Assembly: GCF_001679785.1 (NCBI RefSeq)
Contig: NZ_CP016291.1
Span: 186,001 to 250,000, forward strand
Length of the DNA stretch: 64,000 bases
Reading direction: 5' to 3'
Origin: Rhizobium leguminosarum
GTDB taxonomy: Bacteria; Pseudomonadota; Alphaproteobacteria; Rhizobiales; Rhizobiaceae
In this document: positions 1 through 9,437 of the stretch, piece after piece
Layout: every line of letters starts with the position of its first letter
Position numbering within the stretch: the first letter of the stretch is position 1
Made by a program: the position numbers and the translations under genes
The notes under the pieces: generated by a model
What the model was told of the DNA's origin: nothing
The model's input: only the letters and a program-made list of their open reading frames with translations
Database searches by the model: none

Positions 1-1311
1 TTCCTCGTCGGCGGCGATTTCTATACCGCCTACACCGTGATCGCCGTCCCGGCGCTGGTCTATACGGTGGGAGCCTACGGCTTCTTCGCACTGCCATACA
101 CTATCGTCGTCTATCCCTTCGTCTTCATGGTCATGCCTGTCCTGTGGAAACGCGCCAAGGATTTCGGCTATGTGACGGCTGGCGACGTCGTCCACGGTCA
201 ATACGGATCGCGCAGTCTCGAACTCGCCGTGGCGGCAACAGGCGTCATTGCCACCATGCCCTATATTGCCCTCCAGCTCGTCGGCATGACGGCGGTGCTG
301 AAGGCGCTCGGGCTGCATGGCGAACTGCCGCTGGCGATCGCATTCATCGTGCTGGCGCTCTACACCTACTCCGCGGGCCTGCGCGCCCCGGCTCTGATCG
401 CCTTCGTCAAGGACATCATGATCTATATCGTCGTGATCGCGGCCGTCGCACTGATCCCGTCGAAGCTCGGAGGCTACGCCAATGTCTTCGCCTCGGCCGA
501 TGCGGCCTTCCAGGCCAAGGGTTCCGGCAACCTGCTGCTTGGTGGCAACCAGTATGTCGCCTATGCCACGCTCGCTTTGGGCTCGGCACTCGCGGCCTTC
601 ATGTATCCGCATACGCTGACCGGCATCTTTGCCTCCAACAGCGGCAAGACGATCCGCAAGAATGCGATCATGCTGCCCGCCTATACGCTGCTGCTCGGCC
701 TTCTGGCGCTGCTCGGCTATATGGGGCATGCCGCCAACCTGAAGCTCGACAGCGCCAACGACGTCGTTCCGACGCTGTTCAAGACGCTGTTTTCGGGCTG
801 GTTCTCCGGCTTCGCCTTCGCGGCGATCGCCATCGGCGCGCTGGTGCCGGCGGCGGTGATGAGTATCGGCGCCGCCAATCTCTTCACCCGCAATTTTTGG
901 AAAGCCTATGTCGATCCTGACGTCAGCGATGCGGGCGAGGCCAAGGTCGCAAAGATCACCTCACTCGTCGTGAAGGTTGGAGCGCTTCTCGTCATCATCT
1001 TCCTGCCGACGCAATTCGCACTCGACCTGCAGCTGCTCGGCGGCATCTGGATCCTGCAGACGCTTCCGGCCCTGGTCTTCGGCCTGTACACCAACTGGTT
1101 CCGTGCACCCGGCCTGCTTGCCGGCTGGTTCGTCGGCTTTGGCGGCGGTACTTTCCTCGTCTGGGATGCCGGTTGGAAGCCGCTGCATCTGATCAGCCTC
1201 GGCGGCGAACCCTTCACCGTCTATACCGGACTACTGGCGCTTGCGGCCAACATCGCCGTTGCGGTCGTGGTCAACGCCTTGCTTCCGGCCACGGCTCCGG
1301 CCCGGGCATAA
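1..1311 (+). CDS. Sodium:solute symporter, MctP-like (5' truncated by window)
   Basis: C-terminal 436 residues of a sodium:solute symporter (SSS) family permease; the reading frame is open from base 1, so the start lies outside the window. The protein is almost entirely hydrophobic helices, and its opening residues (FLVGGDFYTAYT) and the following PYTIVVYP stretch resemble the family's early core helices. SSS members couple Na+ or H+ to uptake of small acids, sugars or amino acids; the resemblance to the rhizobial monocarboxylate permease MctP (lactate, pyruvate, alanine) is from memory of the family, and the substrate is inferred. The gene ends in TAA and is followed 9 bases later by a strong hairpin shared with the convergent chemoreceptor gene. 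Confidence 0.85.
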   Translation, partial: FLVGGDFYTAYTVIAVPALVYTVGAYGFFALPYTIVVYPFVFMVMPVLWKRAKDFGYVTAGDVVHGQYGSRSLELAVAATGVIATMPYIALQLVGMTAVLKALGLHGELPLAIAFIVLALYTYSAGLRAPALIAFVKDIMIYIVVIAAVALIPSKLGGYANVFASADAAFQAKGSGNLLLGGNQYVAYATLALGSALAAFMYPHTLTGIFASNSGKTIRKNAIMLPAYTLLLGLLALLGYMGHAANLKLDSANDVVPTLFKTLFSGWFSGFAFAAIAIGALVPAAVMSIGAANLFTRNFWKAYVDPDVSDAGEAKVAKITSLVVKVGALLVIIFLPTQFALDLQLLGGIWILQTLPALVFGLYTNWFRAPGLLAGWFVGFGGGTFLVWDAGWKPLHLISLGGEPFTVYTGLLALAANIAVAVVVNALLPATAPARA

Positions 1312-1319
1312 GATTCAAA

Positions 1320-1349
1320 TGCGAAGGGCAGCAAACGCTGCCCTTCGCA
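1320..1349. terminator. Convergent hairpin terminator
   Basis: A perfect 13-bp inverted repeat (TGCGAAGGGCAGC and its complement) with an AAAC loop lies between two convergent stop codons (1311 and 1402). No clear T-run follows on either strand, so it may act as a bidirectional hairpin terminator or as an mRNA 3'-end stabiliser. Confidence 0.7.
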
Positions 1350-1401
1350 AGAATCATACGGCTTTGCTTTCCAGTATCAGCCGGAAAGAGATCAGAGCGA
1401 C

Positions 1402-3363
1402 TTAAAACTCTTCCCAATCGCCGGCCAATGCCGCATTCCCATTCGTCTGGAACGACTTACCTACCTTGGCAATCATCTGGCGCGCGGGCGAGGGCGCCGG
1501 TTGAGCGCGAGGCGCTGCGGCAGCGGGCGGCGATACGCGCTTCGGTGCCACCGCTCCGCCAATGTTGAACTGGCCCAGCAGTTGGAACAGCGCGTCGGCT
1601 TCCTTGGCGAGGTTATGAGCGGCCGCCGTGGCTTCTTCGACCATGGCGGCGTTCTGCTGCGTCCCCTGATCCATCCTGTTGACGGCGGTATTGATCTCTT
1701 TCAGCCCCGTCGCCTGCTCTTGCGAAGCGCCGACGATGGCCCCCACATTGCCGTCGACCTGCTGCACCTGCTCGGCAATCTCCTTCAGCGCCTTTCCGGT
1801 CTCGCCAACCAGGGCAACACCGCTTTTGACGTGGCCGTTCGAAGCGTTGATGAGTTCCTTGATTTCCTTTGCGGCCTTGGCGGAACGTTGCGCCAACTCG
1901 CGCACTTCCTGAGCGACGACCGCAAAGCCCTTGCCTGCCTCACCGGCGCGGGCGGCTTCGACGCCGGCATTAAGCGCCAGCAGATTGGTCTGGAACGCGA
2001 TTTCATCGATGACGCCGATGATGCTGCCGATTTCGGTGGCGGAGGATTCGATCTTGCCCATGGCATCGACTGCATCCCGAACGACGCTGCCCGAGCGCTC
2101 GGCACTGTCCTTCGTCTTGCGAACGAGCTGGCCGGCTTCCTGAGCCTTGTTGCTCGAGTCGGCAACGGTGGTCGTAATCTCTTCCAGAGCAGCGGCGGTT
2201 TCCTCGACGGAGGCTGCCTGCTGTTCGGTCCGCTTGGCGAGATCGTCCGAGGCGGAGCGGATCTCCTGTGCACCGGCCGCGATGGCGCTGGCGTTCTGGG
2301 CAACCTTCTGCATGGCGGCACGGAGCTTTTCGACTGCAGAATTGAAGTCGGCTCTGAGCTTTTCCAGAGACGGAATGAACGGAGTGCCGATCTGCTGTGT
2401 CAGGTCGCCGTCAGCCAGTGCTTGCAGCGCATCGCCAAGCTGGCCGACAGCCTTGTCCGTCTGTTCGGCAAGGGTGCGGCGTTCATCGGCATCCTGCTCG
2501 AGCCGATGCCGCTCCGATACGGCTCTCTGCGCCTCGGCGTCGGCTTCCCGTTCGGCCTTTGCCGAAATTGCGTCGCGCAGCCCTGCCACCGCCCGTGCAA
2601 GCTTGCCGATCTCATCGCCCCGCGCTTCGAGGCGGCGATCGCCGTTGAGATTGCCGTCGGCCATCGCTTTCAGCGAAAGCTGAAGTTTTGCCAGCGGGCC
2701 GACGATCGTGCGTGCGGTCACGGCGGCGGCAACCAGTGAAAGAACGGCCGCAATGCCAAGCGCGGTCAGGGCCAATGGCTTGAAGCCGCTTGCCGTGCTG
2801 CGAACCTCGCCGCCAATCGATTTGTTCAGCGCTTCCTGGTAGTCGATGAATTTGTTGATGGCGCCAAGCCAGGCAACGAAGGCCGGCCGAGCCTGTTCGA
2901 GCAGGATCTTGCGGGCCGCCTCGCCGTCGCCCTTCTCCTGCAGCGCAATGATCTGGGCGACCAGAGGATTGGTCTTCGCCTGGATGTCTGCGATCTCACC
3001 GAGAATGGTCTTTTCCTGTTCCGTCGCACCGGCCGGAGATGCAACCATATCCGCCATGCGCTTTTCATTCTCGGCGTAAGAGGCTGCCAGCTTCTCGATC
3101 AATGCCTCGGCCGTCTTCCGTTCATCGTCAGACGTCACCAGAGTGACGTCGCGGATGGCGATTGCCCGATCATGCACGCTGCCGCGATAGTTGATGGCAA
3201 ACCGCTGCTTCACGCTGTTGACGTCGTTGATGGTTCCAAGCTTATCGTTGATCTGCGCAACTTTTCCCGTCGAATAGATGGTCAAGCCGACCATCAGCAA
3301 GAGGAGAACGCTGAAGCCAAGCGCCAAGCGCGCCACAACCCCGAAACTCATGATATTCTTCAT
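1402..3363 (-). CDS. Methyl-accepting chemotaxis protein
   Basis: A 653-residue transmembrane chemoreceptor. An N-terminal membrane segment (about residues 8-28) is followed by a four-helix-bundle type periplasmic ligand domain, a second membrane segment near residues 195-215, a HAMP linker, and a long coiled-coil signalling domain with the hairpin-tip core [18 protein letters not shown]. The protein ends in DWEEF, a CheR-docking pentapeptide like the enteric NWETF, so it is probably methylated by tethered CheR. The start chosen is ATG at 3363, six bases after GGGGAGA; an upstream in-frame GTG at 3369 sits inside that spacing. The ligand is unknown. No other che genes are in the window, so the signal would go to a chemotaxis core encoded elsewhere. 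Confidence 0.93.
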   Translation of the reverse strand: MKNIMSFGVVARLALGFSVLLLLMVGLTIYSTGKVAQINDKLGTINDVNSVKQRFAINYRGSVHDRAIAIRDVTLVTSDDERKTAEALIEKLAASYAENEKRMADMVASPAGATEQEKTILGEIADIQAKTNPLVAQIIALQEKGDGEAARKILLEQARPAFVAWLGAINKFIDYQEALNKSIGGEVRSTASGFKPLALTALGIAAVLSLVAAAVTARTIVGPLAKLQLSLKAMADGNLNGDRRLEARGDEIGKLARAVAGLRDAISAKAEREADAEAQRAVSERHRLEQDADERRTLAEQTDKAVGQLGDALQALADGDLTQQIGTPFIPSLEKLRADFNSAVEKLRAAMQKVAQNASAIAAGAQEIRSASDDLAKRTEQQAASVEETAAALEEITTTVADSSNKAQEAGQLVRKTKDSAERSGSVVRDAVDAMGKIESSATEIGSIIGVIDEIAFQTNLLALNAGVEAARAGEAGKGFAVVAQEVRELAQRSAKAAKEIKELINASNGHVKSGVALVGETGKALKEIAEQVQQVDGNVGAIVGASQEQATGLKEINTAVNRMDQGTQQNAAMVEEATAAAHNLAKEADALFQLLGQFNIGGAVAPKRVSPPAAAAPRAQPAPSPARQMIAKVGKSFQTNGNAALAGDWEEF

Positions 3364-3889
3364 ATGCACTCTCCCCTCGCGGTGAGGTTTGTTGGAAGGA
3401 TGTCTCGGCAGCCAGGATTGCTTGTCATATCTCGTTCAAATGCAGAGCCTCGGTGTCTCCGAGTGCATCCGACGGGCACCCCTGTGCCCGGAATCGCGCT
3501 TGAGATACGGGACATCCGTCAAAGCAATAAGAGCCGATTTCATGCGAAATTCGGGTGCCTGGCCCGCCATCATGGCGGAGGTGACGGTCCTCAAGAACGT
3601 CGCCCCGATATCTAAAAAAATTAGAGTAATATATTTTAGAGAGTGTAAACGGAGCCGACGGAGCATGGCTATCCGCTTTATTTGGATAGCGTTTGCGCTT
3701 TTCGGATGGACAATTTGACGAGCGCTCTCCCGATGGTTGCGAAATCACCAACTTCCCCCGCATAGCAAGGTTCTGCGGCTTGCCCGCGACTACCCGACGC
3801 CGTCCTGGCATCGGGTAGTGATTTACCGAAAGGTCTTGGCAATCGGCATGAATTGCAGTTGCGGTGCCGGAGCGCTGGCGCTTCGCGCT
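3364..3889. other. Intergenic region with two inverted repeats
   Basis: About 525 bases with no gene I can support. It holds the upstream region of the chemoreceptor, an AT-rich stretch near 3613-3650, and two inverted repeats: GCTATCC/GGATAGC at 3668-3690 (9-base loop) and a perfect 9-bp repeat ACTACCCGA/TCGGGTAGT at 3789-3819 (13-base loop). The second lies just past the end of the monooxygenase gene that stops at 3890 and could be a weak terminator for it. Small reading frames here overlap these repeats and look random. Confidence 0.5.
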
Positions 3890-4960
3890 TCAGCTACGCA
3901 GCAGCGGAAGAAGCTGATCGCCCTGCCGCTTGATTTCCGAGAGATAGGGCGTGTCGGACAGCACGAAATGGGTGATGCCGAGATCCTGGTATTTGCGCAG
4001 CGATCGGGCGACGTCTTCCGCCGAACCGACCAGCCAGGTGGTGCCGGCACCGCCGCCGCCGAACTTGCCCGGCGCGGTATAGAGGTTGTCATCGAGGACG
4101 TCGCCGCGCTCATGCAGATCGAGCAGCCGCTGCTGGCCGACAGCGAGCGCGCGCTGGTGATCGTGCCAGCCGGTACCCTTGCTTCTGGCCATCTCGGCGA
4201 CCTTCGCCTCGGCATCGGCCCAGGCCTGCTCGGTGGTGTCGCGGACCAGCGTCGTTATCCGCAGTCCGAATTCCAGCGGCGGGAGGTCGCGGTCCAGCTC
4301 CCTGCTCAACGCCTTCAGTCGCGCGATCCGTTCGCCGACACCGTCGAGCGGCTCGCCCCAGAAGAGCTGGACATCGGCCTCGGTGGCGGCCACCCGCTCG
4401 GCCGCCTCCGAAGCGCCGCCAAAATAGAATTTGGGGTGCCGACGGTCGTCGCGGACCTGGATGCGCGGCACCACGGTGGATTCAGCGACGCGGAAGTTCT
4501 CGCCCGCCGACATGACGTTTTCTTCGGTCCATAATCTGCGGACCAGCCGCATGAACTCCTTGGTCCTGGCATAGCGGTGTGCCTGATCACCCTCGCTGTC
4601 GCCGTAGGCAGCCAGGTTGTCCTTGCCCGACACGATGTTGATCCGCACGCGGCCGCCGGTCAGGTGGTCCAGCGTCGCCGCCGCGGAAGCGAAGTTCGCC
4701 GGTCGCCAATAGCCTGGGCGGATCGCAATGAGCGGTTCGAACGTGGTCGTCCGGGCGGCGAGCGAGGTTGCGATGGTAAACGTGTCGGGGCGGCCCCAAC
4801 CGGTGCCGATGAGCGCGCCCTTCCAGCCATGTTCTTCCAGCGCCCTGGCGTGGCTGGTCAGCGTATCCAGGCTGTTGTGATTCTCGACGGCGGAATCACC
4901 GCGATGACCGGCTTTGACGTCGTTCGGAATATACCAGAGAAATTCGGAATTATTGCTCAT
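3890..4960 (-). CDS. ssuD: LLM-class FMNH2-dependent alkanesulfonate monooxygenase (SsuD-like)
   Basis: A 356-residue member of the bacterial luciferase-like (LLM) flavin monooxygenases, of SsuD type by its N-terminal FLWYIPNDV strand, the GTGWGRPDTF loop and the NIVSGKDNLAAYGD segment. Such enzymes use reduced FMN and O2 to cleave C-S bonds of alkanesulfonates, releasing sulfite and an aldehyde. It is the last gene of the minus-strand transporter operon that begins at 9110, 63 bases after the second monooxygenase gene. The ATG at 4960 is preferred because homology begins there; the TTG at 4993 extends the frame without support, and neither has a strong ribosome site. No flavin reductase gene is in this operon. 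The exact sulfur substrate is inferred. Confidence 0.85.
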   Translation of the reverse strand: MSNNSEFLWYIPNDVKAGHRGDSAVENHNSLDTLTSHARALEEHGWKGALIGTGWGRPDTFTIATSLAARTTTFEPLIAIRPGYWRPANFASAAATLDHLTGGRVRINIVSGKDNLAAYGDSEGDQAHRYARTKEFMRLVRRLWTEENVMSAGENFRVAESTVVPRIQVRDDRRHPKFYFGGASEAAERVAATEADVQLFWGEPLDGVGERIARLKALSRELDRDLPPLEFGLRITTLVRDTTEQAWADAEAKVAEMARSKGTGWHDHQRALAVGQQRLLDLHERGDVLDDNLYTAPGKFGGGGAGTTWLVGSAEDVARSLRKYQDLGITHFVLSDTPYLSEIKRQGDQLLPLLRS

Positions 4961-5023
4961 GCGATGCTGCGGTTCTGTATGTGATTGGAACAAAACGAGC
5001 GGGAGGGAAGCCCCCTCAAGAGA

Positions 5024-6397
5024 TCATACGGCCGCCTGCACCTGCTGCTGCCCCGCCTGAACCACAAAGCCATTTGGCGGGCGTTGAAGGCCAAGGTTTT
5101 CCCGCAGCGTCGTGCCTTCGTATTCGTGCCGGAACAGGCCGCGCTTGCGCAGGATCGGGACGACCTGATCGACGAAATCGGTCAACGCGGTGGGCAGGAT
5201 CGGCGGCATGATGTTGAAGGCGTCGGCAGCACCGTTCTCGAACCAGCTCTGCATCGCATCGGCGATCTGCTCCGGTGTTCCGACGACCGTCCGGTGGCCA
5301 CGAGCGGTGGCGACCGCCAGATAGAACTGGCGCAGCGTCAGATTGTTGCGCGATACCAGATCGGAAACCAGCTTGAGGCGGCTTTTGTTGAGTTCGGTAT
5401 TATCAGGCAGGGCAGGGGCGGGATCGTCCAGCGAGTAGCCGGAAAGGTCGACGCCCTTGAAGTGGCGGGCAAGGATATTCCAGGCGATGGAGGGATGAAC
5501 CAGCGATTGGATATGGTCGTAATTCGCCTGGGCTTCCGCTTCCGTCCCGCCAAGCACCGGGAATATGCCGGGACTGATCAGCAGTTCGTCCGGCCGGCGT
5601 CCGTAGCGGGCCAACCGCCCTTTGACGTCGGAATAGAATTCCTGCGCATCCTCGAAGGTCTGGTTGGCAGTAAAGATCATCTCGGCCGTGCGGGCGGCAA
5701 GTTCGCGCCCCGGTTCCGATGCGCCGGCCTGCACGATCACAGGATAGCCCTGCACCGGGCGGCCGACGTTGAGCGGACCGGCCACCGAGAAGAACTTGCC
5801 CTTGTGATCGACGAGATGCACCTTGTCGGGGTCGAGATAGATCCCGCTTTGCTTGTCGCGGATAAAGGCATCGTCCTCATAAGAATCCCACAGGCCCTTC
5901 ACCAGGTCGACGAATTCCTCGGCCCGCTCATAACGATCGGCATGGGCGGGATGGCCTGCGATTGAAAAATTCTTCGAAACATCGGCGCCTGTCGTGACGA
6001 CGTTCCATGCGGCGCGGCCCTTGGAGATATAGTCCAGCGACGCGAACCTGCGGGCGAGAAGGTAGGGGTCCTCGTAGGTGGTCGATGCCGTGGCGACGAA
6101 GCCGATATGTTTGGTCACCTGTGAGAGGGCGGCCCAAAGCGTCAGCGGCTCGAAATGCGCGCCCTGGGCGGTGCGGCGAAGCGCTTCCGGGTCCTTGGCG
6201 CGGTCCCATCCAGCCGGACTGTCGGCGACGAAGACGAGATCGAATTTGCCGCGTTCGGCGGTCTGCGCGAGCTCCCGGTAGTGATCGATATTGAGGCCGG
6301 CATCGGCCTGCGCCTCCGGATGGCGCCAGGCGGCGATATGATGGCCGGTCGCCATGATGAATGCGCCAAGCCGCATTTGCCTTTTCGATGTGCTCAT
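5024..6397 (-). CDS. LLM-class flavin monooxygenase, NtaA/SnaA/DszA family
   Basis: A 457-residue flavin-dependent monooxygenase of the large-insert NtaA/SnaA/DszA/SoxA branch (about 450 residues), distinct from SsuD. Typical pieces are LGAFIMATGHHIAAWRHP at the N-terminus, FDLVFVADSPAGW, ASTTYEDPYLLARRFASLDYIS and NVVTTG, and a C-terminal RGLFRHEYEGTTLRENLGL. Family members oxidise nitrilotriacetate, dibenzothiophene sulfone, dimethyl sulfone or similar compounds with FMNH2 supplied by a separate reductase. The gene follows the ATPase gene by 37 bases in a transporter operon of sulfonate type, so an organosulfur substrate is the best inference. A paralogue in this window (49757-51112) shares the same architecture. 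Confidence 0.88.
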   Translation of the reverse strand: MSTSKRQMRLGAFIMATGHHIAAWRHPEAQADAGLNIDHYRELAQTAERGKFDLVFVADSPAGWDRAKDPEALRRTAQGAHFEPLTLWAALSQVTKHIGFVATASTTYEDPYLLARRFASLDYISKGRAAWNVVTTGADVSKNFSIAGHPAHADRYERAEEFVDLVKGLWDSYEDDAFIRDKQSGIYLDPDKVHLVDHKGKFFSVAGPLNVGRPVQGYPVIVQAGASEPGRELAARTAEMIFTANQTFEDAQEFYSDVKGRLARYGRRPDELLISPGIFPVLGGTEAEAQANYDHIQSLVHPSIAWNILARHFKGVDLSGYSLDDPAPALPDNTELNKSRLKLVSDLVSRNNLTLRQFYLAVATARGHRTVVGTPEQIADAMQSWFENGAADAFNIMPPILPTALTDFVDQVVPILRKRGLFRHEYEGTTLRENLGLQRPPNGFVVQAGQQQVQAAV

Positions 6398-6434
6398 TGG
6401 CTTATCCCCAGATCAAATTGAACTGTTGCTGATG

Positions 6435-7184
6435 TCAGGCGGCCTTGCGGCCCGGAAGCTCGACACCGAGCCGGCTGAGAAGACGGTTTCGGAATTGCCC
6501 AAAGCGCGGATCGCCGTGGTCGCGCGGCGTCGGCAGATCGATCTTGAGATCCTCGATGAGGCGCCCTTCGTCGAGAACCAGGATGCGGTCGGCCAACGAA
6601 ATCGCCTCATCGACGTCGTGGGTGACGAGCAACACGGCAGGACGGTGTCTTGCACACAGCTCCCGCAGCAGATCGTGCATTTTCAGCCGGGTCAGCGCGT
6701 CGAGCGCGCCGAACGGCTCGTCGGCGAGAAGCAGGGCCGGCTCGCGCACCAGCGAACGGGCAAGCGCGACCCTCTGCTGCTCACCACCCGAAAGCTGGTT
6801 CGGCCACGCCGTTTCCCGGCCTGCAAGTCCTACCTCCGCCAAAGCCTTCCGCCCGGCTTCCTGGCCGGAGGCGCCAGTCAAGCCGAGCGTGACGTTCTGG
6901 ATGACGGTGCGCCACGGCAGCAGGCGGGCATCCTGGAAAACCACCGAAAGGCTCTCCGGCGTCTCGAGGGTGCCCGTTCCCTCGACACCGTGATCGAGAC
7001 CGGCAAGAGCCCTGAGGAACGTGCTTTTGCCGGAGCCGCTGCGGCCAAGCAGGGCGACGAACTCGCCTTCCTCGATATCGAGATCGACGCCGTCGAGGAT
7101 CGTCTTCGTCGCAAACCGCCGTGCGAGGTCTCGCACGTGGACGGCTTTGTTTGCAGGCTTCAGTTTGCCAGGGTGCGGCGCCAT
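6435..7184 (-). CDS. ssuB: Sulfonate/nitrate-type ABC transporter ATP-binding protein (SsuB-like)
   Basis: A 249-residue ABC ATPase. Walker A is GRSGSGKST, the signature is LSGGEQQR, Walker B is LLADEPFGALD and the switch histidine is in LLVTHDVDEA. The short size, the PFGALD D-loop and the DARLLPW Q-loop are typical of the SsuB/TauB/NrtD group that energises uptake of sulfonates, taurine or nitrate. The gene overlaps the end of the permease gene by 25 bases, so the two are translationally coupled. It is placed between permease and monooxygenase genes, the usual layout of an ssu-type sulfur-scavenging operon. Confidence 0.92.
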   Translation of the reverse strand: MAPHPGKLKPANKAVHVRDLARRFATKTILDGVDLDIEEGEFVALLGRSGSGKSTFLRALAGLDHGVEGTGTLETPESLSVVFQDARLLPWRTVIQNVTLGLTGASGQEAGRKALAEVGLAGRETAWPNQLSGGEQQRVALARSLVREPALLLADEPFGALDALTRLKMHDLLRELCARHRPAVLLVTHDVDEAISLADRILVLDEGRLIEDLKIDLPTPRDHGDPRFGQFRNRLLSRLGVELPGRKAA

Positions 7185-8050
7185 GAGAGGGCCCTCCGTT
7201 CAAGCAGGCGGACGAGACCGTCCGAGACGAGACCGAGCAGCACATAGACCACCAGGCCGACGAGAATGACGTCGGTCTGCCCGTAATTGCGGGCAAGATC
7301 GATCATGTAACCGAGCCCGCTGGTGGCGTTGATCTGCTCGACCACGACGAGAGAAACCCAGCAGAGGGTGACGGCAAACCGCAGACCCAGAAGGAAACCC
7401 GGCAAGGCACCAGGCAGCACGACCTGAAGGATGAAGTCCTTCTGGCTCATCCGCAGGGTTTCGGCCAGTTCGACATAACGGCTGTCAATGCTGCGGAGCG
7501 CGTTGTGGGTGTGGATATAAATCGGCACGATCACGGCAAGCGCGATGGTCGTAACCTTCATGCTCTCGCCGATGCCGAACCACAGGATCAACAAAGGGAT
7601 CAGGGCCAGCGTCGGTATCGCGCGCTTGATCTGCACCGGCCCGTCGATCAGGGCTTCGCCGATCCGCGAAAGGCCGGCGATGACCGCCAGGATCGTGCCT
7701 ATCAGCAATCCGATACTAAGGCCGAGCAGGGCGCGTGTCGCTGACGTCACGAAATTGTCCTGCAGGCGACCCTGCTCGATCAGCCTTACGAAAGCCTCGG
7801 CCACTGTCCACGGCGCCGACAGGATCCGCGGGTCGATCCATCCGAGCGCCGAGCCAACGACCCAGGACAAGACGAGTAATGCCGGCCCGATCTGCAATCC
7901 GAAAGGGATCGCCGGTCCGGGGCCCAACCTGCGCCGGGCTCGGGGGCCAGCGGAACCAGCCGGGTTTACGAGGCGAGAACCTGCCCGCACAATTCTACCG
8001 CCGGACGACCGCGACAGTTTCGCCTCATCTGCATCCCAAGTGGTTGCCAT
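7160..8050 (-). CDS. ssuC: Sulfonate-type ABC transporter permease (SsuC-like)
   Basis: A 296-residue inner-membrane permease with a basic, arginine-rich N-terminal tail of about 50 residues and then six predicted membrane helices. The cytoplasmic coupling loop (ELAETLRMSQKDFILQVVLPGALPGFLLGLR) is the SsuC/TauC version of the EAA motif that contacts the ATPase. It would form the channel with the SsuB-like ATPase encoded just downstream (25-base overlap) and receive substrate from the binding protein encoded 34 bases upstream. Confidence 0.92.
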   Translation of the reverse strand: MATTWDADEAKLSRSSGGRIVRAGSRLVNPAGSAGPRARRRLGPGPAIPFGLQIGPALLVLSWVVGSALGWIDPRILSAPWTVAEAFVRLIEQGRLQDNFVTSATRALLGLSIGLLIGTILAVIAGLSRIGEALIDGPVQIKRAIPTLALIPLLILWFGIGESMKVTTIALAVIVPIYIHTHNALRSIDSRYVELAETLRMSQKDFILQVVLPGALPGFLLGLRFAVTLCWVSLVVVEQINATSGLGYMIDLARNYGQTDVILVGLVVYVLLGLVSDGLVRLLERRALSWRRTLAN

Positions 8051-8084
8051 GCTTCAAATCTCCTCTCCGAAGGGGTGTCGAGCG

Positions 8085-9110
8085 TTACTGGCTCTTGGCC
8101 AAAGCCGCGGCGCCGAGCTTTTCGAAGCGATTGTCGAAAATCTGCTCCACATTGAAGGGCTTGTAGCCGAGCTCGCCTGCCAGCAGGTCGATGGTTTCCT
8201 GGTGGCGCTTCTTCACTTCGCTCCAATCGCTGGGAACGACCTGTTCGCCGGTCAGCTTGACGAGATATTCCCCGTCCTCCTGGCTCAACCCCTGCTGACC
8301 GACGTAATATTCCTTGATCCAGAGATCCGGGTTCCGGTTCACCCATTCGGTGGCGCGTGCCCACAGGCCGACATATTCGGCGAGAGCTGCCGCCTTGGCG
8401 GGATCGTCCAGAACCGATTGCGGCGCATAAAGATGGCTCGGATCGTCGCGCAGGCCATGTTCCACGAGGGTCGCGCCATCAGGCCCGTATTGGGTGATAT
8501 AGCGCCTGATGTAGACGCCGCCGAGCGGCGCGATGTCGACCTGCTTGCTCGCCAATGCCTTCGGGTAGACGTCACTGGTGCTCGGCAGTTCCACCAGGGT
8601 GACGTCACCGCTCTTCAGACCTGCCGCGTGCAGCGCGCGTAGAACGAGCGTGCCCTGTGCCTGACCCGGGCTGAAGGCGATGCGCTTGCCGCGGAAGTCC
8701 GCGAGCGTCTTGACGGCCGCGCCTGGCGCGATGCCGAAGCGGTAGATGGGATTGGCGATCGGGTCACGGCGTTCGCGATAGGCGATGTTGCGGACGGGCA
8801 GATTGTTCCAGTTGGCGAAGATCGAAGGGATCTCGGCCACCGACCCGACATCGAGTGCATGGGCGCGGAAAGCTTCCGACGTCTGCGGCCCGCCGCTGAT
8901 ATTGGCCCATTTGACCTCGAAACTGAGCTCCTTGCCCAGGCCGGACACTTCGAGCGCTTTCTGCGTGACCGGATCGCCGACCGTCAGCACCGTGCCCGGC
9001 GGCACTTTGGGAAGCAGGGGAGCGTCTGCCTGGGCTGCCGCCGGACCGTGAATGGCACTGAGACCAAGCAGACTGAACAACGCAATTTTGAATGTCTTTG
9101 CCAATGTCAT
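8085..9110 (-). CDS. ssuA: Sulfonate-type ABC transporter substrate-binding protein
   Basis: A 341-residue periplasmic binding protein, first gene of the sulfur operon. An N-terminal signal peptide (MTLAKTFKIALFSLLG onward, likely cleavage after AAAQA) precedes a SsuA/TauA-type fold with the opening VLTVGDPVTQKALEVSGLG and the mid-chain FRGKRIAFSPGQAQGTLVLRAL. It would capture an organosulfur compound for the SsuBC-like channel. The start ATG is preceded by GGAAG at 7-base spacing. A 7-bp inverted repeat lies 66-88 bases upstream, where a promoter or operator is expected. Confidence 0.88.
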   Translation of the reverse strand: MTLAKTFKIALFSLLGLSAIHGPAAAQADAPLLPKVPPGTVLTVGDPVTQKALEVSGLGKELSFEVKWANISGGPQTSEAFRAHALDVGSVAEIPSIFANWNNLPVRNIAYRERRDPIANPIYRFGIAPGAAVKTLADFRGKRIAFSPGQAQGTLVLRALHAAGLKSGDVTLVELPSTSDVYPKALASKQVDIAPLGGVYIRRYITQYGPDGATLVEHGLRDDPSHLYAPQSVLDDPAKAAALAEYVGLWARATEWVNRNPDLWIKEYYVGQQGLSQEDGEYLVKLTGEQVVPSDWSEVKKRHQETIDLLAGELGYKPFNVEQIFDNRFEKLGAAALAKSQ

Positions 9111-9175
9111 CGTCGATCTTCCCGTTTAGGATTGCTGATTGCAGGAGCGATGCACGGTAAGATGGAATATAATCT

Positions 9176-9198
9176 ACTAAATCGATAGACTATTTAGT
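9176..9198. promoter_or_regulatory. Inverted repeat upstream of the sulfonate operon
   Basis: ACTAAAT (9176-9182) and its exact complement ATTTAGT (9192-9198) are separated by nine bases in an AT-rich patch, 66 bases upstream of the binding-protein start. The spacing and position fit a dimeric repressor or activator site; the protein that binds it is unknown. Confidence 0.45.
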
Positions 9199-9298
9199 TT
9201 AATGAAAGTGGCGCTGAGGGAAAATTGTCCTCAAAAGTCGGGCAACCGGACCGATCGCATCCGGCGCGTCCGAAGGATGCTCGGCGCGTCCCGACATG

Positions 9299-9334
9299 AA
9301 AAAAGCGCCTGGGACGTTCGTCCGCGGGCGCTTT
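9299..9334 (-). terminator. Rho-independent terminator
   Basis: On the minus strand a GC-rich hairpin with the 8-bp stem AAAGCGCC/GGCGCTTT and an inner GGGAC-type stem is followed directly by six T residues. It lies about 100 bases beyond the stop codon of the small gene at 9438, which it should terminate before the sulfonate operon promoter. Confidence 0.8.
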
Positions 9335-9437
9335 CCGGGTCTTTGTTCAAACCCTTACTTTTGTTTAAGGCCGGGCGCGGACCGCAGCGACCGCCCTTCA
9401 GACGCCAAGCCGTCGCGGACGTCGGGATCGCCTTATG

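Larger units (their letters stand above)
9111..9437. other. Intergenic region holding promoter and terminator signals
   Basis: About 325 bases between two minus-strand genes. The half next to 9111 should carry the promoter of the sulfonate operon; it is AT-rich at 9166-9200. The other half contains the terminator of the small upstream gene (9299-9334). No open frame here has a ribosome site or recognisable product. Confidence 0.6.

Noticed and set aside
1501..2739. Long plus-strand frame (412 codons) opposite the chemoreceptor gene
   Set aside because: It mirrors the coding bias of the chemoreceptor in high-G+C DNA, has no ribosome site and no recognisable protein family.
3425..3811. 128-codon minus-strand frame between the chemoreceptor and monooxygenase genes
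   Set aside because: It spans both inverted repeats and an AT-rich stretch, and resembles no protein family.
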